Origin: Pseudorasbora parva
Taxonomy: Eukaryota; Chordata; Actinopteri; Cypriniformes; Gobionidae
NCBI RefSeq assembly: GCF_024679245.1
Contig: NC_090196.1
Span: forward strand, 10,894,782 to 10,958,781
Length of the DNA: 64,000 nucleotides
Direction: 5' to 3'
In this document: positions 1 to 10,641 of the stretch, piece after piece
Numbering within the stretch: the stretch's first letter is position 1
Layout: each line of letters begins with the position of its first letter
Position numbers and translations under genes: made by a program
The notes under the pieces: model-generated
What the model was told of the DNA's origin: nothing
The model's database searches: none
Seen by the model: only the letters and a program-made list of their open reading frames with translations

Positions 1-3
1 CAC

Positions 4-48
4 TTGTAGAAGTTGGTGTTTGAGAAGAGATTGTAGGTTCAGGGGTTG
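4..48 (-). CDS. Putative PTS mini-exon 16 (mucin-like), last before the window edge
   Basis: Read on the minus strand this 45-nt segment is preceded by a T-rich tract ending in TTTCAG and followed by GTG at the window edge. In phase 1 it encodes TPEPTISSQTPTST, rich in Thr, Ser and Pro like an O-glycosylated mucin stalk. Length, splice sites and reading frame match 15 further copies in the window, so it is read as one exon of a tandem mini-exon gene transcribed right to left. No start, signal peptide or terminal exon is in the window. Exon status rests on sequence signals only; transcription is not shown. Confidence 0.5.
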
Positions 49-80
49 CTGAAAAAAATTTGATTTATAAAGAAATAGAA

Positions 81-867
81 ACGTCTCGGCTACGTATGTA
101 ACTCTCGTTCCCTGAAGAAGGGAATGGAGACGTACGTCGGAACTGATCCGACGAATTTGGATCTGACTTCAGAGACCTATCCACTTCGAGTGTATAAAAA
201 CGAGCCAATCGGAGATTAGCATGTGATCCACACATTCCACGCTCCGCCTCGCAGTGCGGGTATAAATAAGGAGGTGGAATGGCAGATCAATGCTTTTTTC
301 TGCTGAGGAGCCGAATACGTGACTGGGCTGCTAGCGGAAGCACAGCACCTGGCGACAGGACATACGTCTCCGTTCCCTTCTTCAGGGAACGAGGGTTACA
401 TACGTAACCCGAAAGCCTTGGGTCCGGTCAATGTAAGCGCGAAGAGCGCGGACCGGACACAACAAAGCCAGGGCTGGGTCTGCCTCCTCCGAAGGCAGCG
501 CTTGCAGGTTCACCACCTGATCCCGGAAGGGAGTGATAGAAACCTTGGGCATGTATCCGGGCCTGGGTCTCAGGATAACGTGAGAGGCCCGAACTCTAGG
601 CACGATTCGCTGACTGAAAGTGCCTGCAGGTCCCCTACCCTCTTGATAGAGGCCAATGCAGTCAGGAGCACTGTCTTCATTGACAAGATTTTAAGCTCAA
701 TTGACTCCAAAGGCTCGAAGGGAGGGCTTTGAAGTGCTCTGAGCAGTAGAGCCAAGTCCCAAGAGGGTATCGAGGTTGGACGAGGAGGATTTAGTCTCCT
801 CGCACCTCTGAGGAACCTGACGATTAGGTCGTGCTTCCGCACGGACTTACCTTCAACTGCGTCGTGA
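81..867 (-). mobile_element. DIRS-type retrotransposon fragment (copy D1): terminal repeat plus partial recombinase
   Basis: A minus-strand fragment sits inside a mini-exon array intron; the array stops at GAAATAGAAAC and resumes at GACATGCTTAAAAT. Bases 85-135 and 358-412 are inverted copies of the module GTTACGTATGTAAC + CGTTCCCTGAAG. They enclose about 220 bp with TATAAATA at 261-268, the usual right-end layout of the DIRS copies here. Beyond 412 comes part of the tyrosine recombinase. Gag and RT are absent. Confidence 0.8.
382..842 (-). pseudogene. DIRS tyrosine recombinase fragment, frameshifted
   Basis: Two minus-strand frames overlap here. The upstream one (842 down to about 570) has the core-binding part and the block containing ASIKRVGDLQAL, whose Arg aligns with the first catalytic Arg of the tyrosine recombinases in this window. 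The downstream one (about 603 to 382) has RPGYMPKVS and LCPVRALRAY, then runs straight into the terminal palindrome (FRVTYVTLVP). The HSTR box and the catalytic Tyr region are missing, so it cannot be active. A frameshift near 575-600 separates the two parts. Confidence 0.8.
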
Positions 868-1584
868 CATGCTTAAAATAACTGTGTCAGGCTTAAACGA
901 GCAAAAAACACTTGATGCATTGTGCCGGTGTATGATAGGGCCCAAAATCTATAAACTGGAGATTGGGACACGAATAAAAAACAGTTTGATACTCATCATG
1001 TCAAAAATAAATAAGTACAATTATTATTTACCACATTTACACTAAAATAAATAAAAGACTGATGCAATTGTCCTACGTGGCGGCCATAGCAGCCTTCCAC
1101 ACACCGTAATGTGGTGGAAGAATAAATAGGCCCTACATGTTTGATACTCGGTATATGAGGTGCAATTATTATTTACAACGTTTACACTAAAATAAATAAA
1201 TTACTGAGGCAATTGTCCTATTAACATGTTAACTCAATTGTCCATAAATAAAATACTCACGTGTAGAAGTTGGTGTTTGAGAAGAGCTTGTAGGTTCAGG
1301 GGTTGCTGAAACAAATTAGATTTATAAAGAAATAGAAACATAATTTAAGTGATAATCACTGACATGCTTAAAATAACTGTCAGGCTAAAACTAGCAAAAA
1401 AAAAACACTTGATGCATGTGTCGGTGTATGATAGGGCCCTAAAACTGGAGATTGGGGCACAAATAAAAAACTGTTTGATACTCATCATGTGAAATTAAAT
1501 AAGTACAATTATTATTTACCACATATACACTAAAATAAATAAAATAATGATGCAATTGTCCTACGTGGCCGTAGCAGCCTTCCA
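868..1584. repeat. Mini-exon array block, about 1.5 units
   Basis: AT-rich repeat units shared with blocks near 15.5, 21.1 and 35 kb. Recognisable segments are the 5' motif CACTTGATGCATTGTG, the string GATAGGGCCC, CAAATAAAAAACAGTTTGA, and a 43-bp patch beginning GGCGGCCATAGCAGCC that derives from DIRS recombinase sequence. One mini-exon lies at 1261-1305. Confidence 0.8.
1261..1305 (-). CDS. Putative PTS mini-exon 15
   Basis: 45 nt, phase 1-1, encoding TPEPTSSSQTPTST. Acceptor AATTTGTTTCAG and donor GTGAGTATTTT on the minus strand. Confidence 0.5.
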
Positions 1585-1962
1585 CACACCGTTATGTGGT
1601 GGATCTCTGGGGAAGCACTAACTGGTAACCCATTTTCTTACATGGTATTCTGAGGATGAGGCCTGCGGCTCCGGTCTTGGGATCTAGCTATGTCATTGGA
1701 GGGGTTGTACTTGACACTAGGCTTACTGCGTTAGTCGGTATTGCCGGTGTTACCGGTGTTCAGGAAAAACACTGGTTACATCACTTGCAAAGACCGGGTT
1801 ATGTGCCTGATGTACCCACTAATACGGCCCCGTCAACATTCCTTCAGACATTTCATCCTCCTGTCAGCGGAACATATGCTTCAGACACAGGTATGCGTTT
1901 CCTAAAGCTATCGTTGGATGCAGCGTCTCTCTCCCCTCTTAGGGAACCATGGTTACATGCAT
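1585..1962 (+). pseudogene. Degenerate DIRS recombinase remnant
   Basis: The plus strand continues the patch AAFHTPLCGG into a decayed recombinase reading. It includes a block aligning with SLGRHPLIIRFFRG of the copy at 18.4-20.4 kb, then RPGYVPDVPTN and TFLQTFHPPVSG, which match RPGYVPKVP and LQAFCPPP. It ends at GGGAACCATGGTTACATGC, resembling a DIRS terminal palindrome. Stops and frame changes are present. Related remnants recur near 16.6, 22.5, 24.6, 36.0, 39.1 and 43.4 kb. Confidence 0.65.
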
Positions 1963-2174
1963 AAACTGGGAAGTTTCTCCCTAATGAAAATGTTCTGTTT
2001 GAAATCGAGCGTAAGCGTCAGTTCTGGCAGGCTAGGTAGTCAAGACGCTGCTAACGCTATTTGGTCTCATCAACTGGTTCTGCTCAGCTGATTTGCATCA
2101 GCGCATCAGCTGTTCGCACTCCCCTCGCTGCTAATGGCTTGATATAAACAGCGCGCATCTTCAAACAGATTCAG

Positions 2175-2918
2175 CTGCAGCTGCTCTGGAAACCTTAAGA
2201 GTAGGACAATCTAAAGCTCGTCCTGACATTGTAAATGACATCTTGAGTGTTATTTTTAGAATTCGATTTGTTTGCAATATAAATTTTTGCTGGGTTCCCG
2301 GGCATGCTGGGCTGAGGGGGAATGATCAGGCAGACCACATTGCAAAGGAGAGCTTGGGAAGAGAAATAGATGTTCATGTGTCAATGGGGAGAGTGGAACT
2401 GAGAGAGAGAATTAAAGAGGACTTAATAAAAGAATGGCAGAGAGGGTGGGAAAAGGAAAGTAGGGCTAGACACTTTTTTTCTATACAATCTGATGTTGGG
2501 AAAAAATGTTTATGTAATGCTCTTTTCCATAGGGACTCAGTTAAACTGTGCAGACTGAGGTTGGGGCACTGTGGGTTAAATTATTCTTTGTGCATTGCAG
2601 GAAAGCATGTCTCTGGCTTGTGTGAATGTGGGAGTCTTGAGACAGTAAGACATTTTTTTCTGGAATGTAGAAGGTATAGGACAGAGAGAAAGGTATTATT
2701 TGATAAACTGGCAGGACTTGGAGTTGAGGCTTTTTCTGTTTTATCTTTGTTTGGACACAGTGACAAGCATAAACTGATCTCCGAGGAAGTTCTACAATTC
2801 CTACATGACACAGGATTGTATGTAAGAATCTAGTTCAAACTTCGACCTGTGGAGGGCAGTAATACACTCAGTAGTGTCTACACTGCCGGAACCCTATATG
2901 AAGAAGAAGAAGAAGAAG
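2175..2918 (+). mobile_element. 5'-truncated I-clade LINE with 12-bp target duplication
   Basis: A plus-strand non-LTR fragment ending in a (GAA)n tail at about 2899-2918. AAACAGATTCAG occurs at 2163-2174 and again at 2919-2930, a 12-bp target-site duplication that defines both ends. Only the 3' part of ORF2 (RNase H and tail) is retained, typical of abortive target-primed reverse transcription. Confidence 0.85.
2243..2833 (+). pseudogene. LINE ORF2 C-terminus: RNase H end plus zinc-finger tail
   Basis: Open for 196 codons. Residues about 19-40 contain FCWVPGHAGLRGNDQADHIA, the last RNase H block with its Asp, as in I-clade elements whose ORF2 carries RNase H after RT. Residues about 123-145 contain CECGSLETVRHFFLECRRY, the C-x-C...H...C tail of such ORF2 proteins. 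The first codons are not the real start because the element is 5'-truncated. The C-terminus seems intact, stopping at 2831-2833 some 65 bp before the tail. The fragment lacks endonuclease and RT. Confidence 0.8.
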
Positions 2919-3052
2919 AAACAGATTCAGTTTGCTCCTAAACTGCTGTTGCTAGCTCTTTGCGCTGCTTCTCCTGCACGCTGCTTTGCATTCAGGATAA
3001 GTATCATGTGTTTTTCCATGCTATAATCACATATTTGTGCGGTTGCCATATC

Positions 3053-3866
3053 TAGTGATGGCGAAGTGAAGCTTTCTGAACCAGTGAAGCTTTCAGCACA
3101 GTTGTATCAGAAAAAGGTTCATTACTCGAAGCTTTTCAAGTCAGAGCTCAACGAGGACCTCTGCTGGTGAAAGTGAGGGAAAGCGCTGTGTCGCAAAATG
3201 TTTTGCAACCGACGCATTATCTAGAAGCAAAAAGTGAATTAATGGATTGATTCATAAATTAATCAATATATTAAATGACATTATATGACACAATCTGTTC
3301 CATTGCATACTCCTAGTAACTTAAACCAATAAAGATATGATTTTTGTATTGTGAATGTGAACATTTTTCCTATTTGTAAACAAATAAAACTCACGAATAA
3401 AGGAAGTATGCTAAATAAATGAATGCACACAAGGAAAAACACACACTTTCACATGATTATAGAAGGATAAGCCTATAATTGTCTCTAATGTATGAAGTCA
3501 TAGGCTAGATAAATATATGCGGCAGAACAAAAGCCAAATAAATGATAAACTTTATTGGGCGAAATCAAATGAAAGTGTTCCCACATTTCAGAACGCCCTC
3601 TCTTTGCAACAGGGTCCATAACAAACTCGCGCAATACAAAAAACCCGCTCAATGCAACGCAATACACCTCACAGGCACGCCCTGTGTCGCGCATTTTTAA
3701 ACCTTTCCGAATCAGTCACGTGGGTGTTTGTGAAACGAAGCTTCGGACGTCATTGGTCACGTGGTTTTGATAGAACGAATCAAGCATCGATACAAAGCTT
3801 CACAGAAAATAGTTTCATTTTTTTGACACACGCTTCGGAGCTTTGGTGTCACTGTTAACATCACTA
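3053..3866. mobile_element. Non-autonomous hAT element (MITE), 814 bp
   Basis: The ends read TAGTGATGGCGAAG and, reversed, TAGTGATGTTAACAG. The 8-bp duplication GCCATATC flanks it at 3045-3052 and 3867-3874, the hAT signature. No transposase frame is visible. GAAGCTT and CTTCGGAGC motifs repeat near both ends. Confidence 0.8.
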
Positions 3867-3874
3867 GCCATATC

Positions 3875-4842
3875 TATTCATCATGAAGGTGCTACTCTAA
3901 AAGAAAATCATTCCATTTGCCTTCTTATTCGCATATCAAACGGAGCTACATAGCTATTTCTTTGTTTGCTCTTTAAGAGTCCTGTGTTGACTAATTCGCG
4001 TTACGTGAGCGTTATCATGATTTTGCAAACTAATGTTTTCCATCACGAACGCGAGGTGAGCTGCATTTTCAGCATAATCATATTAGGGCATTTACATGTC
4101 ATAGAAACCGCAGTGATAAAACGTTACCAGAATCACCCACTGCTAAACGCAACTTTTTGCTTTAATACGAATGGTCAGACCATTTTCACTTTAGCATGGA
4201 TTGCTTTTTCGGCTGGTCGCCTCGCCCGCCCTCGCCGTATAGATCGCTCAAACAGCTCAAAGCAATCTACAATGCTAATATTTTTTCCAAGCATTTCAGC
4301 CGCTTCCATCACGGTAAAACCAATTCTGCTTTTCCTCAATGTAATTGCGTTTGCTACGATTCAGATTCACAATTGCGTTTCCGTCTTCTAAGTCTAATCA
4401 TTGTTCTCTAATTAAGGTAACGTTGTGTTAACAGCTGGTTGTTTTAGAACATACATAAATAAAAAATGACGATAGTCGCCCTCGGACAGTGTAAAAACTG
4501 CATACCGCAGACTTGCAACAGGGGAAACTACAACAGAATAGAAAATGATCTTAAATAATTGTTACAGGCATCAAACTTTCTTGCGATTGCCGCCTCTGCG
4601 TACTACAGACAGATACTTTTCACACGCGACAATTGCGTTCATCATGGATCCCGCACAGGTTGCTGTGGTGATGAACTAATAATATAATGTTACTTGCTGG
4701 TAAAGCTAAATCACAAAAAAATGGCAATACAAAGCGCATATTATGCAAACGATCAGCCACTAGTTGTAACCAGCTGATATGTGAGCCTCACGTTTCAGAT
4801 CTGAGCGTTCTACGGGCTCACACATCAATGCTTCAGTCAGAG
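3875..4842. other. Unassigned sequence
   Basis: I recognise no gene or repeat here. A plus-strand frame at 3966-4391 has no domain, biased composition and no supporting splice or promoter signal. Confidence 0.4.
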
Positions 4843-5387
4843 CAGTTCACCAGAGGTCTCAAAAGTACTCGCAATTCATTACTCAAGTGGAAGTAGAGAT
4901 ACTAGGGTTTAAAAATACTTCTGTTGAAGTATCAACTCAAGCTTTTTACTTAAGTAAAAGTGTAGAAGTACTGGTTTCAAAACTACTTAAAGGATAAAAG
5001 TAAAAGTAATGTAAGGAAAAAATGGCATTAAAGACAAAAGCTTAGGCCACACCACAGGGGCCTAGAGTGCACTATGGAATGTAACTGTAGGCTACATGTG
5101 TGATCAGTGTTGCCAGATTGACGACGCTTTAGAGCCCTACGGGCCCTGACTTTTTTTACACCCCTTACCTCATACCCACTCTCGGCAGCTGATTGCTTGG
5201 TTGTCACTTTAAAAACAAACAAACAAACAAACAAACAAATTATCCAAACATTTTTCTAAATTAACTTTAATAAAGAAACTAAACGAAATATAACTACTTG
5301 GACATTACAAACAAAGCTGAACTATTTTAATGACTGCAGGAGTGTGTCATAGGATTGTGCAGGGCTCAAAGAATATATAGTAAAGTG

Positions 5388-5905
5388 TAATTTATTCCTG
5401 TGATCAAAGCTGAATTTATCATCATTACTCCAGTCTTCAGTGTCACATGATCCTTCACTAATCATTCTCATATGAGGATCTGATGATCAACACACATTTA
5501 TGATTATCATCAGTTGTGCTGCTCATGGTGATGCTTACATTTTGTGGAAACCATCTAAACATTTGTGGTAAAATTAAAAAAGAGAGAAATTAATACTTTT
5601 ATTGATCAGACATGCATTTAATTGATCAAAAGTGATATTGTTAATATTAAAAAAGATAATAATTGATTTTAAAAAATGCAAATAAATGCTGTCCATTGAA
5701 CTTTCTATTCATCAAAGAATCCAGAAAAATAAACTGTATCATGGTTTCCACAACATTTTAAAGCAGCACAACTGTTTTCAACACAGATAATAATCATAAA
5801 TGTTTCTTGATTATAAAATCCTCATATGAGAGTGATTAGTGAAGGATCATGTGACACTTAAGACTGGAGTAATGATAAATTCAGCTTTGATCACAGTAAA
5901 AAAGC
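5388..5905. mobile_element. Palindromic MITE with long terminal inverted repeats
   Basis: The left arm (CTGTGATCAAAGCTGAATTT...CTCATATGAGGA, to about 5480) is matched in inverse by the right arm from about 5815 to 5905. A shorter inner inverted pair around CAGCACAACTG / CAGTTGTGCTG lies between. No coding capacity. The family is not certain. Confidence 0.7.
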
Positions 5906-6340
5906 CGTTTTAATTTGTAATAATATTTCACAATATTACTGTTTTAACTATTTTTGATTAAATAAATGCAGCCTTGGTGAGCAGAAGATACTAAACATTA
6001 AAAAAGCTGCATTATTCATATGATAGGCTACTTTATTGTCAATAAAAAGGCTACATTGAGATGGCTTGAAAAACACATAAACCATAAATTGTCGCACTCG
6101 TCTGATTGTCTTCCTCACGTTTCATTACTCATAACGATTGTTTTCCTTCAGCTGCAGCTCCAGCGGGACAGGATATTACCTCTCCGAATACACTTTTGGA
6201 ATTTGGACTTTCTGAGAGAGCGCCCTCCTCATATTTAGATGCGAATAAAATGACAGCAGGTCATGCATAGATTAATTTTTGTCTCTGATTTTAAATCTTA
6301 ATGTATTCACATTGGTTTCTATGTAAATACACTTGCCCGT

Positions 6341-6531
6341 TGTAATGTTCTTGTCTTTATCACAGTCAAGGCTTGTATATGAATAAACACCTTTTATTTC
6401 TCCAGCACCATCCTTGCACTTTACACATGCATTTCAACACTGTTAACTAACTCTCCTGTTCTCTCTTCCCACACCCTTAGCCACGTTTCTGCCCCCTAGT
6501 GTCTATAATTGACATAACATTAAACATTACA
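6341..6531 (-). repeat. Gypsy 3' LTR
   Basis: 191 bp, beginning TGTAATGTTCTTGTC and ending AACATTACA; downstream LTR for the minus-strand element. Confidence 0.9.
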
Positions 6532-6618
6532 ACCCTCTTCACCTTCAGATATTTCCATATGAACCAAATAAACATTAACAGTGAACAATGAACATTTTAC
6601 TCAGTGTTAAACAGTTCC

Positions 6619-7353
6619 TCAATCTATAAACTGGATTTCATAATCTGCTAGTCTTCTTGGAGGTCCCCTGTGCTCTCTCTGGGGATATCTCCTGACCTCT
6701 GAAGTTTGTGATTGTAGACCAGCTGCTGATGAAAGCGGTGTTGCTGGTGTTACTATTTTGGTTTGACCTGGAATGTTTAATTCCCAGCCATCATCCATTT
6801 TACTTCCCTCTTCTTTCCCTTCTGTGTGAGTTTTTGAGGAGCACAGAACTTTGAAGTATGACGAATTTCTTGTGATCTTACGAATGCCAGAGACTGCTGT
6901 GATCATTGATCCTTTTACAGAAATCACCTTGTATGGCTAAGGTTCCAAAGCTGAACAGAGCTTTCCACTCTTCTGTCGTCGACACAGAACAACGTCATCC
7001 ACCTTTAAATTTGAAGGTTTGGCGTGATGTTTCCTATCTGCATGCCATTTCATTTTTTCTTTTGCTGCAGCGTCTGTACGGCAAAACATGTCATCATAGC
7101 TTGGTCGTTCCGGAGAAAGCTCAGGTAGCTTCGTGCGTATGGGCCTTCCAAACAAAACTTCAGCAGGTGACTTTTTTGTCGAACAATGTGGGGTGGCGCG
7201 ATAATTACGAAGGAAAGTGTACAAAACTTGCTTCCATGGTAAATTGTCCACATGAGCTGCTTGAATGGCTTTCTCCAGCGTCCGCATAAACCGTTCTGCT
7301 TCTGCATTTGCTTGCGGCCAAAGTGGGGTTATTTTCCTATGTTTGAACCCCAA
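6619..7353 (-). pseudogene. Gypsy integrase C-terminal part
   Basis: The minus-strand frame at 7353-6937 begins in the integrase catalytic domain after its first two acidic residues. ITPLWPQANAEAERFMRTLE is the NG-E-type helix carrying the last catalytic Glu, followed by the C-terminal region with YRATPHCSTKKSPAEVLFGR, the usual gypsy signature. The frame at 6927-6619 resumes the basic C-terminal tail. The HHCC zinc domain and the first DD residues are absent, as the sequence jumps from RT directly into this part at about 7370-7480. Stops and frame changes make it non-functional. Confidence 0.85.
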
Positions 7354-7478
7354 ATATGAAGAAAAATCAGCTAAATCATATCTTGTACAAAGAAATTAAT
7401 GCAGGTCTGTCGATGCTATCGTCCGGTGACTGTTTTACAGCATCCTCCCACCCACCATGTTTGATGAGTTCTGCAACT

Positions 7479-8495
7479 TTAGAGAGAGTCGGATAATTGA
7501 TGAGTTTGCGACCATGTCCAGATTGTGTGCTTTTTTGTGAGTTCACGGAGTGGCTGGGTAATGGAGGCAAAATCTTTGAAGCGCGCACTGTAGTTTGCCA
7601 TGCCAAGTAAACTTTGTAATTCATTGACATTTTTGGGTGGGGCAGCCTCTTGCAGTGCTTTGAGTTTTGTTGGGTCAGGTGAAAAGCCTCCATTAGAGAA
7701 TGTGTATCCGAAAAAATCCAGTGATGGCTGCCTATACACACACTTTGCCTTGTTCAACGTCAAATTCTTTTCTTTTAGTCTGTGGAATGTGTTTCTCAAA
7801 GCTTCATCATGTTCCAGCAGTGTTTTGCCAAACACCAGGATATCATCACTCAGATTGATTACCCCTGGGATTCCATCTAGGACTTGCCGTATGACATGCT
7901 GAAAAAGTTCAGCAGCAGAGGATATTCCAAAGTTAAGTCGCTTGTATCGTCTAAGGCCTACATGAGTGGAAAAAGTTGTAATGTATCTTGAGGTTGGTTC
8001 TAGTTCCAACTGATGGTACCCACAGTTTAAGTCAAGTTTGGAGAAGTACCTGGCTCCATTTAATGCATGAATTACATCATCAACCGTAGGAGTTAAATGT
8101 CTTTCTCTTTCAATGGCTTTATTTGGTAAGCGCATATCCACACAGATCCTAACAGCATCAGGATCCTTTGGTTTTGGCACTGCAACAATAGGGGATACCC
8201 ATGGCGTTGGGCCATCCACCTTTTCAATAATGTGGAGCTGTTCCAATCATGTAAGCTCAGTTTCTATATGTTTTCTGATGTGAAAGGGGACCCTACGATG
8301 CGGCTGACTAACAAGTGTGACAGATTTATTGATGTGAAGTTTGACTTGAAAGTCCTTCAGTTTGCCAAAACCCTGGAAAAGGTCTACATACTCAGCAAGA
8401 AGGCAGTTCACATTGGGTGTGTTGTGGGAAATGTGAATAGGTACCTGAGGAGTTTGCACGTTCACGTCTTGTTTGGATTGCACTCTGTTCACCAC
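7479..8495 (-). pseudogene. Gypsy reverse transcriptase with in-frame stop
   Basis: An N-terminal stretch (8495-8247) ends at a TGA and the same frame continues at once to 7479. Counted after the stop, residues 69-78 are SKLDLNCGYH (motif A, catalytic Asp) and 131-140 are NLSDDILVFG (the DD motif, with SDD rather than YxDD). The thumb (LDFFGYTFSNGGFSPDP, SLLGMANYSARF) follows. RNase H is missing, replaced by a frame change near 7480 and a jump into integrase. Enzyme activity is therefore not expected. Confidence 0.9.
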
Positions 8496-8575
8496 CTTGA
8501 TAAGACCTAGCTGAGAAGCAGTATCATAGCTAAGTAATGTGGTACTTCCTCCCTTAAGAACGTAAAAAGTTGTTG

Positions 8576-8790
8576 TCAGAAATTTTGACTTTGTTTCCAG
8601 TATGTCCGTGAATTTTCCCAGGACAGGCAGAGTGAAGCATATGCAAAAATAGTCACATCTGTTTTACTTAGGACAGGTGGATCACAAAGAGTCTGGAATG
8701 TTTTTTCGTCTATAATGTTGACACTTGCTCCTGTATCAATCATTGCTCTGATTTTTTTTGCCTCTGATTTTAATGTCTGTGTGAGGAGTT
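8576..8790 (-). pseudogene. Gypsy aspartic protease fragment
   Basis: MIDTGASVNIIDEKTF is the protease active-site block (Asp-Thr-Gly). It lies in a different frame from gag, which ends just upstream, and the protease frame changes again after the motif. Confidence 0.75.
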
Positions 8791-9626
8791 TTTTGTTTAA
8801 CATCTGAAATCGTGTAGAGGTATGCCTCTTCAGATGTAATAGCTGGCTCAGCTTGAACCAAATGAAGCTGTCGCTTGGGTTTGGCGCCTCCCTGTGGCTT
8901 TGAACGGCAACACTTAGCAAAATGCCCTTGTTTTCCACATGCATGGCATATTTTACCGTTTGCTGGGCACGATCTCCCCTGAAGATGTGGGAAAGCTCCA
9001 GCACAATTAAAACATGTTTTCCTGACAAGATTTCTTGCAGTGGATACGGTCATTACATCTTGGGAATTTGCAGCAGAGTTTTGTTTTTGTTCTATGCCTG
9101 CAGCTTGCACCTCTGCCACCTCCATGGCTCGTCCCATCGCTAACAAATCAGTTAAAGTTATATCAGGATTCTGAAGTGCTTGACGCCGAAGTTTACTTGA
9201 TGTACACGTTTGAATAATCATGGTCTTGATCTCTCTATCAATATCAGTGAATTGGCACGATGCGGCTAATTGTCTCAGCCTCGTATGATACGTATCAAGC
9301 GATTCTCCAGCTTTCTGAGTAGCCTCGCTGAAAATGTACGTCTCATATGTAATGTTTACCTTCGGAGAGAAATATTCGTTGAGCTTGTTCACAGCAACAG
9401 TGTAGTCTTTAGCCTGGCCTGTTTCAGACAGCGTGTCAAATATATCCTGAACTTCGTCTCCAGCGTAGTGTAGAAGCATTGCCCGTTTCCTCGTGTCATC
9501 TTTGATATCCATGGCTAGTAGAAAATTCTCAAACCGTTGTAGCCATTTTTTCCATCTTACACCCACAGAGCTGTGGTCCTCATGCACAACGAATTGGGGG
9601 AAAGCAGGTAATGTCTGGGTTGCCAT
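8736..9626 (-). CDS. Gypsy Gag polyprotein with two zinc knuckles
   Basis: An intact 296-codon frame starting at 9626, 17 bp inside the 5' LTR, with ATG GCA ACC context. Residues 20-160 form a retrotransposon gag capsid-like region (RWKKWLQRFENFLLAMDI, LLHYAGDEV, YHTRLRQLA). Residues 205-220 (CFNC...H...C) and 227-240 (CHACGKQGHFAKCC, C-x2-C-x4-H-x4-C) are zinc knuckles for RNA binding. The frame runs past the point where protease would be expected in frame, so Gag-Pol continuity is broken. It is the best kept gene of this element; with RT and integrase broken it could only act through helper proteins. Confidence 0.85.
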   Translation of the reverse strand: MATQTLPAFPQFVVHEDHSSVGVRWKKWLQRFENFLLAMDIKDDTRKRAMLLHYAGDEVQDIFDTLSETGQAKDYTVAVNKLNEYFSPKVNITYETYIFSEATQKAGESLDTYHTRLRQLAASCQFTDIDREIKTMIIQTCTSSKLRRQALQNPDITLTDLLAMGRAMEVAEVQAAGIEQKQNSAANSQDVMTVSTARNLVRKTCFNCAGAFPHLQGRSCPANGKICHACGKQGHFAKCCRSKPQGGAKPKRQLHLVQAEPAITSEEAYLYTISDVKQKTPHTDIKIRGKKNQSND

Positions 9627-9643
9627 ATTTTCCTCGACGCCAA

Positions 9644-9834
9644 TGTAATGTTCTTGTCTTTATCACAGTCAAGGCTTGTATATGAATAAACACCTTTTAT
9701 TTCTCCAGCACCATCCTTGCACTTTACACATGCATTTAAACACTGTTAACTAACTCTCCTGTTCTCTCTTCCCACAACCTTAGCCACGTTTCTGCCCCCT
9801 AGTGTCTATAATTGACATAACATTAAACATTACA
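9644..9834 (-). repeat. Gypsy 5' LTR
   Basis: 191 bp, the upstream LTR of the minus-strand element. It differs from the other LTR at two positions seen by eye (CATTTAAACAC for CATTTCAACAC; CACAACC for CACACCC). Confidence 0.9.
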
Positions 9835-9841
9835 CCCGTGA

Positions 9842-9975
9842 CCTCAAAAAGCGCTCTATCAACCGAGATTAGAGAAGGCTGTCTTTAGCGTCCCTGTTAA
9901 TTTGCCCGTCGCCGCGCAGGGAAAACGCCGGTTCGAATCCCGCTCGGAGCGGGTCGACTAGAATCGGTGAGACCC
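9842..9975. repeat. tRNA-like sequence, opposing A- and B-box-like motifs
   Basis: On the plus strand GGTTCGAATCC (about 9930-9940) matches a pol III B box. On the minus strand CTCGGTTGATAGAGCGCT (about 9854-9871) resembles a tRNA D-arm/A box followed by an anticodon-like loop. No single strand gives a complete cloverleaf, so this is a tRNA-derived repeat or pseudogene rather than a tRNA gene. Confidence 0.35.
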
Positions 9976-10641
9976 AGTAAAAGTGCGGGGGACGAAAATA
10001 CATTTTATTAAAAGTGAGGGGGACACGTGCCCCCCGTCATCTACACCCATGACACTGCTGTAATCCACGTTTGAGAGTTGGTTCACTCTCCCACTCCTTA
10101 CTGTAGAAAAGGCTTGTGTGTATATATATACTGTATGTATGCCACTTTAGCATAGCGATCACTTGAATATACATCTACGACGAGTTATCGCGCTAAAAAC
10201 CTGGCTGTCATGAATGAGCGCGTCTGCTGCTGATCGCTGACTGACTGAAAGTGCGTGCTCGTCCGCTGGAACCCGCCCAATCTGGCAACACCGTGTGTGA
10301 TTTGTGCTTTGAGTCATGTGCAGGCGCGATGGATCGCGTAGTAACCAATAGGGTGTTGGAATGGTATGTTTACACTTCTCATCCAACCACGATCAAAATC
10401 AGGATGATGCGATTTATCTGCATATTTTTTTTTAAACAAGATGAAATGAAAGGGGAGTAACGAGGCTATTTTTAAAAAGTAAGGAGTAGAAAGTACGGAT
10501 AATTGCGTGAAAATGTAAGGAGTAGAAGTAAAAAGTAGGCAGAAAAATAATTACTCCAGTAAAGTATAGATACCCAAAATTTCTACTTAAGTAAGGTAAC
10601 GAAGTATTTGTACTTCGTTACTTGACACCTCTGCAGTTCAC

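Larger units (their letters stand above)
6341..9834 (-). mobile_element. Ty3/gypsy LTR retrotransposon, internally deleted
   Basis: Two 191-bp LTRs (TGTAATGTT...AACATTACA) bound the element and the 5-bp duplication CCCGT flanks it (6336-6340, 9835-9839). The minus-strand order is gag, protease, RT, then the C-terminal part of integrase, with most of RNase H and the integrase core missing. TGGCGTCGAGG next to the upstream LTR is a candidate tRNA primer site. By eye the LTRs differ at only two positions, so the insertion is young. Confidence 0.9.
4851..10633. mobile_element. hAT-type element with nested gypsy insertion
   Basis: The ends are CAGAGGTCTCAAAAGTA and, reversed, CAGAGGTGTCAAGTAACG. 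The 8-bp duplication CAGTTCAC flanks it at 4843-4850 and 10634-10641. Both ends carry subterminal AAGTAGA/TACTTAAGTA-like motifs. The interior holds a palindromic MITE (5388-5905), the gypsy element (6341-9834) and tRNA-like sequence; no hAT transposase remains, so it is non-autonomous. Confidence 0.75.

Noticed and set aside
3966..4391. 141-codon plus-strand frame as a host gene
   Set aside because: No domain, no codon-use signal and no splice context; chance length in AT-moderate DNA.
9842..9975. Functional tRNA gene
   Set aside because: No strand gives paired acceptor, D, anticodon and T stems together.
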